In this document: in pieces, positions 34,847 through 43,812 of the stretch
Layout of the letters: each line of letters begins with the position of its first letter
Position numbering within the stretch: the stretch's first letter is position 1
DNA from: a bacterium HR28
Lineage (GTDB): Bacteria > Chloroflexota > Chloroflexia > Thermomicrobiales > Thermomicrobiaceae
NCBI GenBank assembly: GCA_002898255.1
Contig: BEIE01000003.1
Span: 62,001 to 126,000, forward strand
Reading direction: 5' to 3'
Length of the DNA stretch: 64,000 nucleotides
Notes under the pieces: generated by a model
Databases searched by the model: none
What the model was told of the DNA's origin: nothing
Seen by the model: the letters and a program-made list of their open reading frames with translations, nothing else
Position numbers and translations under genes: made by a program

Positions 34847-36103
34847 GTGACGCGATTCGAGCGTGTGGAGCGCGCGATCGAGGCGTTCCGCTCTGGGCGG
34901 TTTGTCATCATCGTCGACGATGCTGAACGGGAAAACGAAGGCGATCTCGCGATCGCGGCGCAGTTCTGTACGCCAGAAGCGGTGAATTTCATGGCGCGCG
35001 AAGCCCGCGGCCTGATCTGCGTGCCCATGGCTGCCGAATGGGCGGACCGTTTGGGACTACCATTGATGGTGCCGCCCACAGTGAATGGCTCGCGTTTCGG
35101 GACTGCTTTTACGGTGTCCGTCGAGGCCCGTGAAGGAGTAACGACCGGGATCTCGGCGTTTGATCGGGCCACAACGATCCGAAAGTTGGCTGATCCGTCC
35201 GCGACAGCTGCCGATTTCGTCATGCCCGGCCATGTGTTCCCACTAAGGGCGCGGCCGGGTGGTGTCCTAGAACGCGACGGGCAGACAGAAGCATCAGTCG
35301 ATCTGGCACGCCTGGCAGGGTTGTACCCCGTCGCAGTTGTGTGCGAAATCATGAGTGCAGACGGCACGATGGCGCGTTTACCCGAGCTGGAGCGGTTTTC
35401 CGCTCTGCACGATATTCCTCTGGTCCACGTAGCTGATCTCATTGCTTACCGCCTGGTGCACGAACGGGTCGCCCGGTGTGTCGCTGAGACGACACTGCCC
35501 ACGCGATTCGGAATGTTTCGCCTGCGGGCGTACCAGCGTTTGGGTGGTGAAGAGATCGATCTCGCGCTCGTTTTGGGTGAAGTGAATAGTGAGGAGCCGA
35601 TCCTCGTTCGTCTGCACTCGGAGTGCTTGACAGGGGACGTGTTTGGATCACAGCGGTGCGATTGTGGTCCGCAGCTTGAGACGGCGATGAAGCGGATCGC
35701 CATGGAAGGGCGTGGGGTGATCGTCTACCTGCGCCAGGAAGGGCGAGGGATTGGACTGCTCAATAAACTCCGGGCGTATCACCTACAAGATCAGGGGTTG
35801 GATACAGTTGAAGCGAATCTTCAGCTTGGTTTCCCGGCCGACCTCAGGAATTACCGGGAAGCGGCGATTATCCTGCGCGATCTTGGTATCCAACGTGTCC
35901 GTCTGATGACCAACAATCCGCGCAAGGTCACTGCACTCGAAGAACTCGGATTTACAGTGGTGGAACGGGTCCCCATCGAGCTACCGCCGACCGAGCACAA
36001 TCACCGTTACCTGCGTACGAAGCGTGACAAGCTTGGTCATCTGGTCCTTCTGCAAGAACTCGCCAGCATCGGGGTCGAAACAGAGCGAGGAGGCACAGCA
36101 TGA
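34847..36103 (+). CDS. ribBA: Bifunctional 3,4-dihydroxy-2-butanone-4-phosphate synthase / GTP cyclohydrolase II
   Basis: 418 residues from GTG 34847, chosen because GGAGG lies six bases upstream; the frame is open to 34826 but without such a site. Residues 1-200 are RibB ([47 protein letters not shown]). Residues 205-418 are RibA, with zinc ligands in [15 protein letters not shown] and the catalytic region [21 protein letters not shown]. The fusion is common in Gram-positives and Chloroflexota. It feeds both branches of riboflavin synthesis. The stop overlaps the ribH start. Confidence 0.95.
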   Translation: MTRFERVERAIEAFRSGRFVIIVDDAERENEGDLAIAAQFCTPEAVNFMAREARGLICVPMAAEWADRLGLPLMVPPTVNGSRFGTAFTVSVEAREGVTTGISAFDRATTIRKLADPSATAADFVMPGHVFPLRARPGGVLERDGQTEASVDLARLAGLYPVAVVCEIMSADGTMARLPELERFSALHDIPLVHVADLIAYRLVHERVARCVAETTLPTRFGMFRLRAYQRLGGEEIDLALVLGEVNSEEPILVRLHSECLTGDVFGSQRCDCGPQLETAMKRIAMEGRGVIVYLRQEGRGIGLLNKLRAYHLQDQGLDTVEANLQLGFPADLRNYREAAIILRDLGIQRVRLMTNNPRKVTALEELGFTVVERVPIELPPTEHNHRYLRTKRDKLGHLVLLQELASIGVETERGGTA

Positions 36104-36615
36104 TGGAATCTGATCGGCGAGGTGTTCGGACGATCGAGGGGACGTTGAATGGGCGAGGCCGGCGGTTTGCGATTGTTGTAAGCCGATTCAATGAGTTCAT
36201 TTCGTCCCAGCTCTTGCGTGGTGCACTCGATGCGCTGGTACGGCATGAAGTCGATCCACGAGCGATTGACATTGTCTGGGTGCCTGGGGCGTTCGAGCTT
36301 CCCGTGACGGCCAAGCGCCTGGCACAAATGAACCGGTACCATGCAGTGATCTGTCTCGGCGCAGTCATCCGTGGAGCAACGCCACACTTTGACTACGTCG
36401 CGGGCGAGGTCGCCAAAGGGATCGCGCAGGTTGCGCTCCAAACAGGTGTCCCAGTGATTTTTGGTGTGCTGACAACGGACACCATCGAACAGGCAGTGGA
36501 GCGAGCAGGGACGAAGCTTGGCAACAAGGGTGCCGAAGCTGCTGTGACGGCGATCGAGATGGCGAGCCTCTTCGCCGAGCTGGAACGCCTCACTGTACCC
36601 TCGCTGGAAGCTTGA
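36100..36615 (+). CDS. ribH: 6,7-dimethyl-8-ribityllumazine synthase
   Basis: 171 residues from ATG 36100, with GAGGAGG six bases upstream and a four-base overlap with ribBA. The signatures [45 protein letters not shown] and [20 protein letters not shown] are complete, including the catalytic His in PHFDYV. The enzyme joins the RibB and RibD products and is often a 60-mer. It is the last gene of the rib operon. No terminator is evident directly after its stop. Confidence 0.96.
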   Translation: MMESDRRGVRTIEGTLNGRGRRFAIVVSRFNEFISSQLLRGALDALVRHEVDPRAIDIVWVPGAFELPVTAKRLAQMNRYHAVICLGAVIRGATPHFDYVAGEVAKGIAQVALQTGVPVIFGVLTTDTIEQAVERAGTKLGNKGAEAAVTAIEMASLFAELERLTVPSLEA

Positions 36616-37228
36616 GCAAGCCTAGGGCCAAGTGACGCACACCACAAGAGTGCTCGCGTCGGTGCTGCCTAAGAGGGAGCTTTTGCTGCCGCACAGCGAA
36701 ACTTTGCGGAGACCATCAGCCTGGTCTGTGAACGGGTATGCAATAGTTGGTCCATTCGCAGGACACAAAATTTCTAATCCTGCGGTTCCGTTGGCTGACG
36801 TCAACCGTTGTGTCGCTGCCTATTTCCCCGCACGGGTGTGGAAGAATTGCGCGCTCTTCCTTCGGGTGACGCTCTTTGTGAGTGACGCGCCGCGCGTGCA
36901 AGTACCGAGTGAGCGCAAGGCCGGTCCAGAGGATCACGCTCCAGGTCACGCAGGGGCTCGATTGTGGGGTCACGGACAGGAGGAGTAACCATCCGACAAA
37001 TGAGCTCGAAGCGTGTTGCGCGACTGCAGGGACACGGGAGGACGGGTTGAGGGTTTTGCGGTCGGTGTTCCTTTGCGATGATCCGGCTCCTGCGGTTCAA
37101 GGGAAGACAAAGGAGATACCAAAAGATCTGCCGGTGTGTAGGAGTCGTTAGTGCTTGCTCCTCCTTGCGCGGTGTCGGAACTTCCGCCAAGCTGAACAGG
37201 AATGTTCGGGCTCGAGGAAGGGAAGGGA
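36616..37228. other. Non-coding gap between ribH and the carboxypeptidase gene
   Basis: I see no supported gene in these 613 bases. A minus-strand frame around 36716-37090 encodes a hydrophobic stretch (WSVILWTGLALTRYL) but lacks a ribosome site. The octamer TGACGTCA palindrome near 36800 is too short to interpret. No clear promoter for the following gene was found. Confidence 0.4.
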
Positions 37229-38881
37229 ATGAGTCGCGTCGTCACGCTTCGGTCGCTCGTTCTGCTCTGCGTGCTGGTGTTCCAGATCCCAGTTTCTCCT
37301 GGTGTGCGAGCCGAGCCGTCGGTTGTGGCTCGGCACTGGGTAATCATGGAGGCAGTCGACGGAACAGTTGTCGCAGAGCACGCGGCGCGCCAGCCGGTTG
37401 CGATCGCCAGCTTAACGAAAGTGATGACGGCTCTCGTAGCCTTAGAGCACGGCTCACTCGACCTGCAGGTGACGATTGTGCCAGAAGACTTGATTGGTGA
37501 GTCCTCTGCTGGACTGGTTGCGGGACAAACCGTGACGCTTCGCACACTGCTTTACGGGTTGCTGCTACGTAGTGGGAACGATGCAGCTATGGCGATCGCG
37601 AGGGGAGTCGGTGGGAGTCCAAAGGCGGAAGATCCGTTAGCCCGGCAGCGATTCGTGAGCTGGATGAATGCGAAGGCGGCCGAACTCGGCCTCCACAATA
37701 CCCACTTTGTGAACCCGCACGGATTGGATGAACCGGGGCATGTGAGCAGTGCACTCGATCTGGCTCGGCTCACGCGCGTTGCGCTTGCAGATTCTCGTTT
37801 TGTAGAGATTTTTGGCGCACGCGAGTACCGCGGTGAGGGCTTTATGTGGCGTCACACGAATAAACTCCCTGAACGTTATCCCGGTGTCGTTGGGGGCAAG
37901 ACTGGATGGACTGATGAGGCTGGACTGTGCCTCATCGAGGTCGCCGAGCGGGCGGGCCACACGCTCATCGTTGTGCTCACTGGTTCCACATTCGAGTCGT
38001 GGTACGACGATGCAGCGAAGCTGCTTGACTTTGGCTGGACAGTGGTGGATCCACTCGATGGGCCAGATGATGCTGCGCGGCTGTTTCAATGGTGGTGGCG
38101 GCGGACCGACGATCCAATTGCCCAGGATCTCGTGCAGCGGACGTGGCTCTGGGGGCCGCCACTTGGCCCGGTGGAATGGGAGCCGTACGTTGAGGCCCCT
38201 GGTGGCCGTCGGCTCGTGCAGTACTTCGAGAAGGGGCGGATGGAGCTGACGCATCCAGACCAAGTGGTTGACGGGCGTTGGCGCGTGACTGGTGGACGGC
38301 TCGCATGGGAGCTCATGACTGGCTGGCAACAGGTCGGGGACAGGACCCTACGGCGCCGCAACCCGGCACGGATCGCGGTAGCAGGTGATCCAGGAAACGG
38401 CATTACGTATGCCTTGCTGGGCTCGATGATGCAGGCTGCAGCAGGCCGCCCAGGCGAGGTGGTGACAGCTCGCTTAGACACTGATGGGACCGTGTGGGCT
38501 GAACCGGAACTCGCTCGCTACGCTGTACGATACGGTGAGCCATTTCCGGAGACAGGCCATGGAGTCGCCTCGGTGTTTGCCGCATGGTTTGAGCAACGGG
38601 GGCCGGTCTGGGCGGGTAACCACCTGCGGGAAGAATCCCTCTTCTCACCCTGGGTCGCACTGGTGGGATTTCCGGTGACTGAACCGTACTGGGTTCGTGT
38701 CCGGGTGAACGGGGTAGAGCAAGATGTGCTGATCCAGTGTTTTGAACGGCGCTGCCTGACGTACACGCCGTCCAATCCCCGGGGTTGGGAGGTTGAGATG
38801 GGTAACATCGGCTTGCACTACTGGCAGTGGACACAGACGGGCGCGGTGGGGACGCTCGCGGCCTCCGCACGCCTTTCGTGA
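37229..38881 (+). CDS. D-alanyl-D-alanine carboxypeptidase with C-terminal Chloroflexota-type module
   Basis: 550 residues from ATG 37229, after GAAGGGAAGGGA. A signal peptide (residues 1-28, ending VRA) directs export. The S11 penicillin-binding domain has the three motifs SLTK (catalytic Ser), SGN and KTG (GGKTGWT), so it should trim D-Ala from peptidoglycan stems. The C-terminal 260 residues carry repeated segments: QYFEKGRME, then ETGHGVASVFAAWFEQRG, then CFERRCLTYTPSNPRGWEVEMGNIGLHYW. I recall these from many secreted Chloroflexota proteins; their function is unknown and may be cell-surface attachment. The MFS gene starts 13 bases after its stop. Confidence 0.9.
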   Translation: MSRVVTLRSLVLLCVLVFQIPVSPGVRAEPSVVARHWVIMEAVDGTVVAEHAARQPVAIASLTKVMTALVALEHGSLDLQVTIVPEDLIGESSAGLVAGQTVTLRTLLYGLLLRSGNDAAMAIARGVGGSPKAEDPLARQRFVSWMNAKAAELGLHNTHFVNPHGLDEPGHVSSALDLARLTRVALADSRFVEIFGAREYRGEGFMWRHTNKLPERYPGVVGGKTGWTDEAGLCLIEVAERAGHTLIVVLTGSTFESWYDDAAKLLDFGWTVVDPLDGPDDAARLFQWWWRRTDDPIAQDLVQRTWLWGPPLGPVEWEPYVEAPGGRRLVQYFEKGRMELTHPDQVVDGRWRVTGGRLAWELMTGWQQVGDRTLRRRNPARIAVAGDPGNGITYALLGSMMQAAAGRPGEVVTARLDTDGTVWAEPELARYAVRYGEPFPETGHGVASVFAAWFEQRGPVWAGNHLREESLFSPWVALVGFPVTEPYWVRVRVNGVEQDVLIQCFERRCLTYTPSNPRGWEVEMGNIGLHYWQWTQTGAVGTLAASARLS

Positions 38882-38894
38882 ATAGGATCACTCA

Positions 38895-40139
38895 ATGCGG
38901 CTGGCAACGCTTGCAGGCGAATACTGGCAGAATATCCGACAATTCACACCTGCAGCGCGAAGTGCGCTCGTGATCTTCGGTGCCCTCGGTGTTGCCTATG
39001 GTGTGTTCACGACTCTCTTCACGGTCTATCTACTGGCCATCGGGTTTGACGAACGGTTCATCGGGGTCTTGACGGCGGTGGGAACACTCTCCGGTGCCCT
39101 GGCGAGCCTACCAGCGGGGATCATCTACGACCGGTACGGGCCTCGTCTTGTCCTTTTGCTCGGCCTGACGATGACAGCACTTGGTGTGGCAGTTGAGTGT
39201 CTCCTGACTCAGGCGAGTCTCCTTCTCATCGGCGGTGCGTTGGCGGCCGTTGGGGTGTCCTTGCTCCTGATCGCCCAAGCACCGCTGCTTGCCGCGGTTT
39301 CCAGCGAGCAGGAACGGACACACCTGTATAGCGCGGCAGCTGCGCTTGGCATTCTCGCGAGTGTTATCGGTAACGCGTATGCGGGATTCCTCCCGGATGT
39401 GCTCGTCCGTTGGCAGGAGGATGCTGCGTTACGCTATCGCCTGACGCTCCTGACCGGTTGTCTGCCAGCGATTGCCGCTTTCTGGTTTGTGCCTCGCCTG
39501 AAACTCTCGGCGGGTGTGGGTGAGCGGCCACGGATTCGTGTGCGGGAGTGTCTCGACCATTCAGCTGTTCGCCGACTCATCTTCACTGGGGTGCTGCTTG
39601 CGGCAGGGGGTGGTCTTGTTCTTCCGTTCTTGAACGTCTTTTTTGTCTCCGAATACGGCGTGGGAAGCCGTGAAGTGGCGGTGGTGCGGACAGTGGGCAT
39701 CGTAGCGACGGCGGCTGGCGCACTCGCCGCGCCGCTGCTCGCTACGCGCTTCGGTCTTGTCCTGGGGATCGTGATCGGGCGAGCGTCGTCCGCGCCGTGG
39801 CTCCTCGCCGCTGGTCTGGCACCGACCTGGTGGCTTGCCGCAGCAGCCTATGCTCTGCGGACGTTCTGCGTCTACTGCTCCGATCCGCTGCACACAGACT
39901 ACTCGATGCGCATCGTGCCCGCGTCGCTTCGAGCGACAGTCAATAGTCTTACGTTCCTGAGCTGGAACGTCTCGCTAGCTGCAGCTGGATGGGCTGGTGG
40001 GCAGGTCGCGAGTGTCTGGGGCTATCCATCCCTGTTCAGCTGGGGAACCGCGCTTACTCTAGTGGCGGCAGTGACCTTTTGGCTTGTCTTCCGCTCCTAT
40101 TCCATGCCTTCGTTCTCTACGGCATCTGATTCGAGATAG
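38895..40139 (+). CDS. Major facilitator superfamily transporter
   Basis: 414 residues, about 12 hydrophobic helices. The region FDERFIGVLTAVGTLSGALASLPAGIIYDRYGPR is the MFS signature loop between helices 2 and 3. A second, weaker copy lies in the C-terminal half (ATRFGLVLGIVIGR). It resembles uncharacterised efflux-type MFS proteins; the substrate is unknown. The last 43 bases overlap the end of the convergent PIG-L gene, so the two 3' ends are interlocked. Confidence 0.85.
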   Translation: MRLATLAGEYWQNIRQFTPAARSALVIFGALGVAYGVFTTLFTVYLLAIGFDERFIGVLTAVGTLSGALASLPAGIIYDRYGPRLVLLLGLTMTALGVAVECLLTQASLLLIGGALAAVGVSLLLIAQAPLLAAVSSEQERTHLYSAAAALGILASVIGNAYAGFLPDVLVRWQEDAALRYRLTLLTGCLPAIAAFWFVPRLKLSAGVGERPRIRVRECLDHSAVRRLIFTGVLLAAGGGLVLPFLNVFFVSEYGVGSREVAVVRTVGIVATAAGALAAPLLATRFGLVLGIVIGRASSAPWLLAAGLAPTWWLAAAAYALRTFCVYCSDPLHTDYSMRIVPASLRATVNSLTFLSWNVSLAAAGWAGGQVASVWGYPSLFSWGTALTLVAAVTFWLVFRSYSMPSFSTASDSR

Positions 40140-40945
40140 GACACTGCGCTCACTGACGCGTGGAGTTCCCAAAAGCGTTCAGCGAGGCGGCCCTGACCAA
40201 CAGTAAGCGCGTAGGTTCGGAGGGCTTCTTCGACATCGCCCAGCTCGCGGAAGATGAAAGCGACCTGACTCTCGTAGCACGAGATAGCCTCGAGTCGACG
40301 GCGAAACAACTCCTCACTGAGAAAAACGAGCCACGGAGGAGCTGACGCGTATTGCTGAGTTAGCTCAGAGCAGTGCTCTTGACCGATTGGGCTAGCCGCA
40401 TATGGCAGATCTTCATAAGCCCAGACAGGGTAGCCGCGAGCGGCCACTCCCAACCCGACCATGCGAGCGATTTGGTGGTCGACGTGACCACCAATGGCTA
40501 GGGGCAGAAAGAGTGTCACCTGTCCGCCCTGTTGTTCGATCACGTCTTCGACCATTGCACGGAGTGTCTCGACCAGGGAAAGATCGTCCGGATGGATAGG
40601 GCCGAAGAGTTCGGAGTCGGAAGTGTAGCGTGCGTCGCGGTAGATTGCGTCAGGAATATCAAACCAGAGAGCTCGGGCACCGAGCACCTTTGCGGCGGCG
40701 AGTTCCTCTTTGCGGTGCAGCTGGACGACAGCAGCATCGTCCAGTCCTCGCCAACGATGCTGTTGTCGTGCAAAGGCACTGAGCGGCTCACGTGGTTCTC
40801 CACCGAAGAGCGTGACCACGAGCGGTTGGAGACCAAGTTCAGCGAACAGGCAGACTGTTCCGCCGCAAGAGAGTGCGACGTCATCGAAGTGGGGCGCAAG
40901 AAAAATCGGGTTCTGCACCTTTTCAGGCGTAACGGACCCGTGCAT
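40097..40945 (-). CDS. PIG-L/LmbE family deacetylase, paralogue 2, downstream of selB
   Basis: 282 residues from ATG 40945; earlier codons in the frame lie inside selB. The metal site motif APHFDDVALSCGGT (about 16-29) and GGHVDHQ (about 148-154) fit the PIG-L family, which removes N-acetyl groups from GlcNAc-type substrates. The start lies inside the 3' end of selB (23-base overlap), so the genes are translationally coupled. A role linked to selenium is not implied; the pairing may only be an operon neighbour. The other PIG-L gene in the window is at 2658-3392. Confidence 0.83.
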   Translation of the reverse strand: MHGSVTPEKVQNPIFLAPHFDDVALSCGGTVCLFAELGLQPLVVTLFGGEPREPLSAFARQQHRWRGLDDAAVVQLHRKEELAAAKVLGARALWFDIPDAIYRDARYTSDSELFGPIHPDDLSLVETLRAMVEDVIEQQGGQVTLFLPLAIGGHVDHQIARMVGLGVAARGYPVWAYEDLPYAASPIGQEHCSELTQQYASAPPWLVFLSEELFRRRLEAISCYESQVAFIFRELGDVEEALRTYALTVGQGRLAERFWELHASVSAVSYLESDAVENEGME

Positions 40946-42818
40946 CGCCAACCCGCCGCGTGACGCGACGCTGATCAAGGTACTCGAGGAGCGCTTGGGC
41001 GTATTTGCGACTGGTACCGAGTTCGTCTCGGACCTGGGCCAAAGTAACGCTCCCATGCGCATCAATGAGTGCGAGAACGCGCTGTTGGATGGCTTCCCAG
41101 GCTTCCGGTGCAAAAACGACGTCGTCGGTGATACGAACAACCCGGCCCAGGTCAGCGAGCGCCTGCACAAGCTCACTTTCCAGTCCATATTCCGCTGGTG
41201 CTGGTGGAGTGAATGGTGCGCGTCGGAGGGCTGCCTCATAGGCGCGGGCACGGCTCTCCTGCTCTGCATCAAGCCGGATGCGGTGCTCCGGAAGTCGCAA
41301 GATCTCGTCCTCTTCTACGAGTTGGCCAGCGTTGGCTAGGCGGAGAACAACGTAATCAAACGCACGTTGGGTAAGGCCGAGGCGACTGCGCGCCATTTCG
41401 CGGGGTAGACCGCGCCGCAGGGGGAAGCGTGAGTGGTAATCCTGGACCAACTCCAGGAGTCGGGCACAGAGTCGCTCTGCTGTCTCGCGCCGGACCAGGG
41501 GTGTCGTCGGGCTCAGTGGACCGTCACCGCCGTCAAGAACAAGCACGTGCCCTGCCGCAATGACTCGTTGGATCGCCTCTGTGGCCGTCGATTCGTCGAG
41601 ACTTGCGCGCTGCAAAAGTTCGCGCCACTCGAGAACTTGGTCGCCTTCAAGCACCTGGAGGAGAATCGTTTCTGGATCACCTGAGGCGAGTGCCTCCAGC
41701 GCCCGGATGACCTCTGGTCGGAAACGACGGTGTCGACGGGGTGCCGTGTCCACAATGATTCCACCGCCGAGCGTCGAACTGGGGGAGGGACGTCGAATAA
41801 TGAACCGGTCACCGCGGGTTGCGACGATCGGTTCCTGAAGACGTAACTGCACCCAGCCACTCTGCCCAGGTTCGAGACGTTCGGCATCGAGCAATGTCAC
41901 GCGGGCGAGCGTCTCGCTCGTTCCCACAAAGAAGTCGACCTCGTCGTTCTGCTCCAGTGGAGCGGGAGCGTCCGGTACCATGCGAAGCCGCGCGTCAAGC
42001 AACGTCGTCGGCTTCAGCCATCCCGGAACGGTGAGCACGTCACCGCGCTCAATTTCATCGACCTCAACGCCGCTCAGATTGACAGCTGTCCGAGAGCCTG
42101 GCAATGCCCGCTCAACCCGCGTCCGATGGCTTTGTAGCCCGCGCACCCTGGCACGCAGGCCACGAGGGAGAATTTCAACCTCCTGCCCTACTTCGAGTTC
42201 ACCGTCCCGCAGAGTACCAGTGACGACTGTTCCGAAGCCGGACATGGTGAAGACGCGATCAATCGCGAGGCGAGGTCGTCCACGACCGGGATGTGGGGGC
42301 ACGTGGTCGAGTACGCGATCGATTGCGTCGACGAGCTCTGTGAGTCCCTGGCCAGTAGTTGCTGCAACGGGGATGATCCGTGCTCCTTCCAGCGTCGTCC
42401 CCCGCAGGAGTTCCTCGACCTCAGCTTGGACGAGCTCGAGCCAGTCTTCATCGACGAGATCTCGCTTCGTGAGCGCGACGACACCGTGCCGGATCTCCAA
42501 GAGGTCAATAATCGCCAAGTGTTCCCGAGTCTGTGGCATTGGCCCCTCGTCGGCTGCCACGACCAATAACGCGGCGTCGAAGCCGCCCACCCCGGCAAGC
42601 ATGTTCTTGATAAACCGCTCGTGACCGGGCACGTCAACAATGCTCAACCGCCGACCGCTCGGAAGTGTCATCCAGGCGAAGCCGAGGTCGATGGTCATCT
42701 CTCGCTCTTTTTCTTCGCGGAGACGATCCGGATCGATCCCGGTCAGCGCCTTGACCAGTGTCGATTTCCCGTGGTCAACGTGTCCAGCGGTTCCGATAAC
42801 GAATGTCTGTCGCGTCAT
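40923..42818 (-). CDS. selB: Selenocysteine-specific translation elongation factor
   Basis: 631 residues from ATG 42818. The N-terminal GTPase is EF-Tu-like: G1 AGHVDHGKST (11-20), G3 DVPGHERF (62-69) and G4 TKRD. The switch sequence EREMTIDLGFAWM is diagnostic of SelB rather than EF-Tu. Beta-barrel domains II/III follow, and the C-terminal 250 residues form winged helices (LRRGLPREMARSRLGL, SVTLAQVRDELGTSRKYAQALLEYLDQ) that bind the SECIS hairpin. It delivers Sec-tRNA to in-frame UGA. Neither selA, selD nor a tRNA-Sec gene is recognised in the window. It confirms that this organism can decode UGA as selenocysteine, as required by the oxidoreductase at 30481-31176. Confidence 0.95.
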   Translation of the reverse strand: MTRQTFVIGTAGHVDHGKSTLVKALTGIDPDRLREEKEREMTIDLGFAWMTLPSGRRLSIVDVPGHERFIKNMLAGVGGFDAALLVVAADEGPMPQTREHLAIIDLLEIRHGVVALTKRDLVDEDWLELVQAEVEELLRGTTLEGARIIPVAATTGQGLTELVDAIDRVLDHVPPHPGRGRPRLAIDRVFTMSGFGTVVTGTLRDGELEVGQEVEILPRGLRARVRGLQSHRTRVERALPGSRTAVNLSGVEVDEIERGDVLTVPGWLKPTTLLDARLRMVPDAPAPLEQNDEVDFFVGTSETLARVTLLDAERLEPGQSGWVQLRLQEPIVATRGDRFIIRRPSPSSTLGGGIIVDTAPRRHRRFRPEVIRALEALASGDPETILLQVLEGDQVLEWRELLQRASLDESTATEAIQRVIAAGHVLVLDGGDGPLSPTTPLVRRETAERLCARLLELVQDYHSRFPLRRGLPREMARSRLGLTQRAFDYVVLRLANAGQLVEEDEILRLPEHRIRLDAEQESRARAYEAALRRAPFTPPAPAEYGLESELVQALADLGRVVRITDDVVFAPEAWEAIQQRVLALIDAHGSVTLAQVRDELGTSRKYAQALLEYLDQRRVTRRVGDARVRYA

Positions 42819-42903
42819 GATTCAGCTCGGCCTCCCGCCCTCGTTCGCGCTGTCAAGTGTAGTCTCTGGTTGGGAAAACCGGATCCATGGAAAGGGGATC
42901 AGC

Positions 42904-43812
42904 ATGACGGTTGACCGAGTCATCATTCCGTGCCAGCACCGACGTACCGCCCTGGAGGCCCATGCTCCTCCCGCGGCGCGTGTTTCGTCGGGAGCGATCG
43001 TGGAGTTTCAGACAAGTGATGAACCATACGAACTTCTCGCTCGCGGTATTCCGCCGGAGGCTCTATCCCTCGAGCGGTTCAACCAGGTGACGGGACCGCT
43101 CGCAATCATTGGTGCGCGACCGGGCCAGGTGCTCCGGATCGATATCCTGGACATCATCATTGAGCGTGCCTGGCTCGTCTCCCTACGGGGATTTGGACCA
43201 TTGGGTCATCTCATAGAAGAGTCTCGGTGTGAAGCGGTTACCCTCCTCGACGGGACGTTGACGATCTCAGAGCGCCTGCGGATACCGGTGCAGCCGAGCA
43301 TCGGGTGTATCGGATTAGCCCCGGCGCGGGGAGTGAGTTCAACGTTCCGGCCAGTGTGGCCGTGGGGTGGAAATCTTGACCTTGTGGAGCTCGGCCCTGG
43401 GAGCACAATCTGGCTTCCGGTGCAGCGACCAGAGGCGTACCTCTACATTGGGGATGTCCATGCGGCCATTGGCGCCGGCGAGCCAGCACATGTTGGCATC
43501 GAGGCTGCGGCGCGAGTCATTGTGCGCACGACTGTCGACCCTGAGGTCCGTTGCCGTGCCCCGCGGATTCGCACAGGGCATACCTTGCTCCTCGTGGGCG
43601 TTGGACCGACCTTCAGCGCTGCACAGCAGCACGCGCTGCAGCAGGCGATGGAGGTGCTTCGAACGGAGTTCGCCCTTACCCAGCGAGAGGCCTACGCCTA
43701 CGCCTGTGCCTGTCTATCCTATCGATTTGGCGGCCCGGCAGGGCCGGTCGTACTTGCGGAGCTCCCACTGCAGCTGCTCAGTCACTCGTCCGGTATGCGC
43801 ACCCCCAGTTGA
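42904..43812 (+). CDS. Acetamidase/formamidase family protein
   Basis: 302 residues from ATG 42904, with AAGGGGATC upstream; longer frames reach into the selB promoter side. The family motifs seen are [21 protein letters not shown] near the N-terminus, [31 protein letters not shown] and [13 protein letters not shown]. The enzyme class hydrolyses formamide or acetamide to ammonia and acid. It is divergent from selB, with 85 bases between starts, and converges on the DUF255 gene with a 31-base overlap. The exact substrate is unknown. Confidence 0.85.
   Translation: MTVDRVIIPCQHRRTALEAHAPPAARVSSGAIVEFQTSDEPYELLARGIPPEALSLERFNQVTGPLAIIGARPGQVLRIDILDIIIERAWLVSLRGFGPLGHLIEESRCEAVTLLDGTLTISERLRIPVQPSIGCIGLAPARGVSSTFRPVWPWGGNLDLVELGPGSTIWLPVQRPEAYLYIGDVHAAIGAGEPAHVGIEAAARVIVRTTVDPEVRCRAPRIRTGHTLLLVGVGPTFSAAQQHALQQAMEVLRTEFALTQREAYAYACACLSYRFGGPAGPVVLAELPLQLLSHSSGMRTPS

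Noticed and set aside
36716-37090. Minus-strand hydrophobic open frame after the rib operon
   Set aside because: It lacks a plausible start and ribosome site, and only one possible membrane segment is seen. It could be a relic but cannot be supported.
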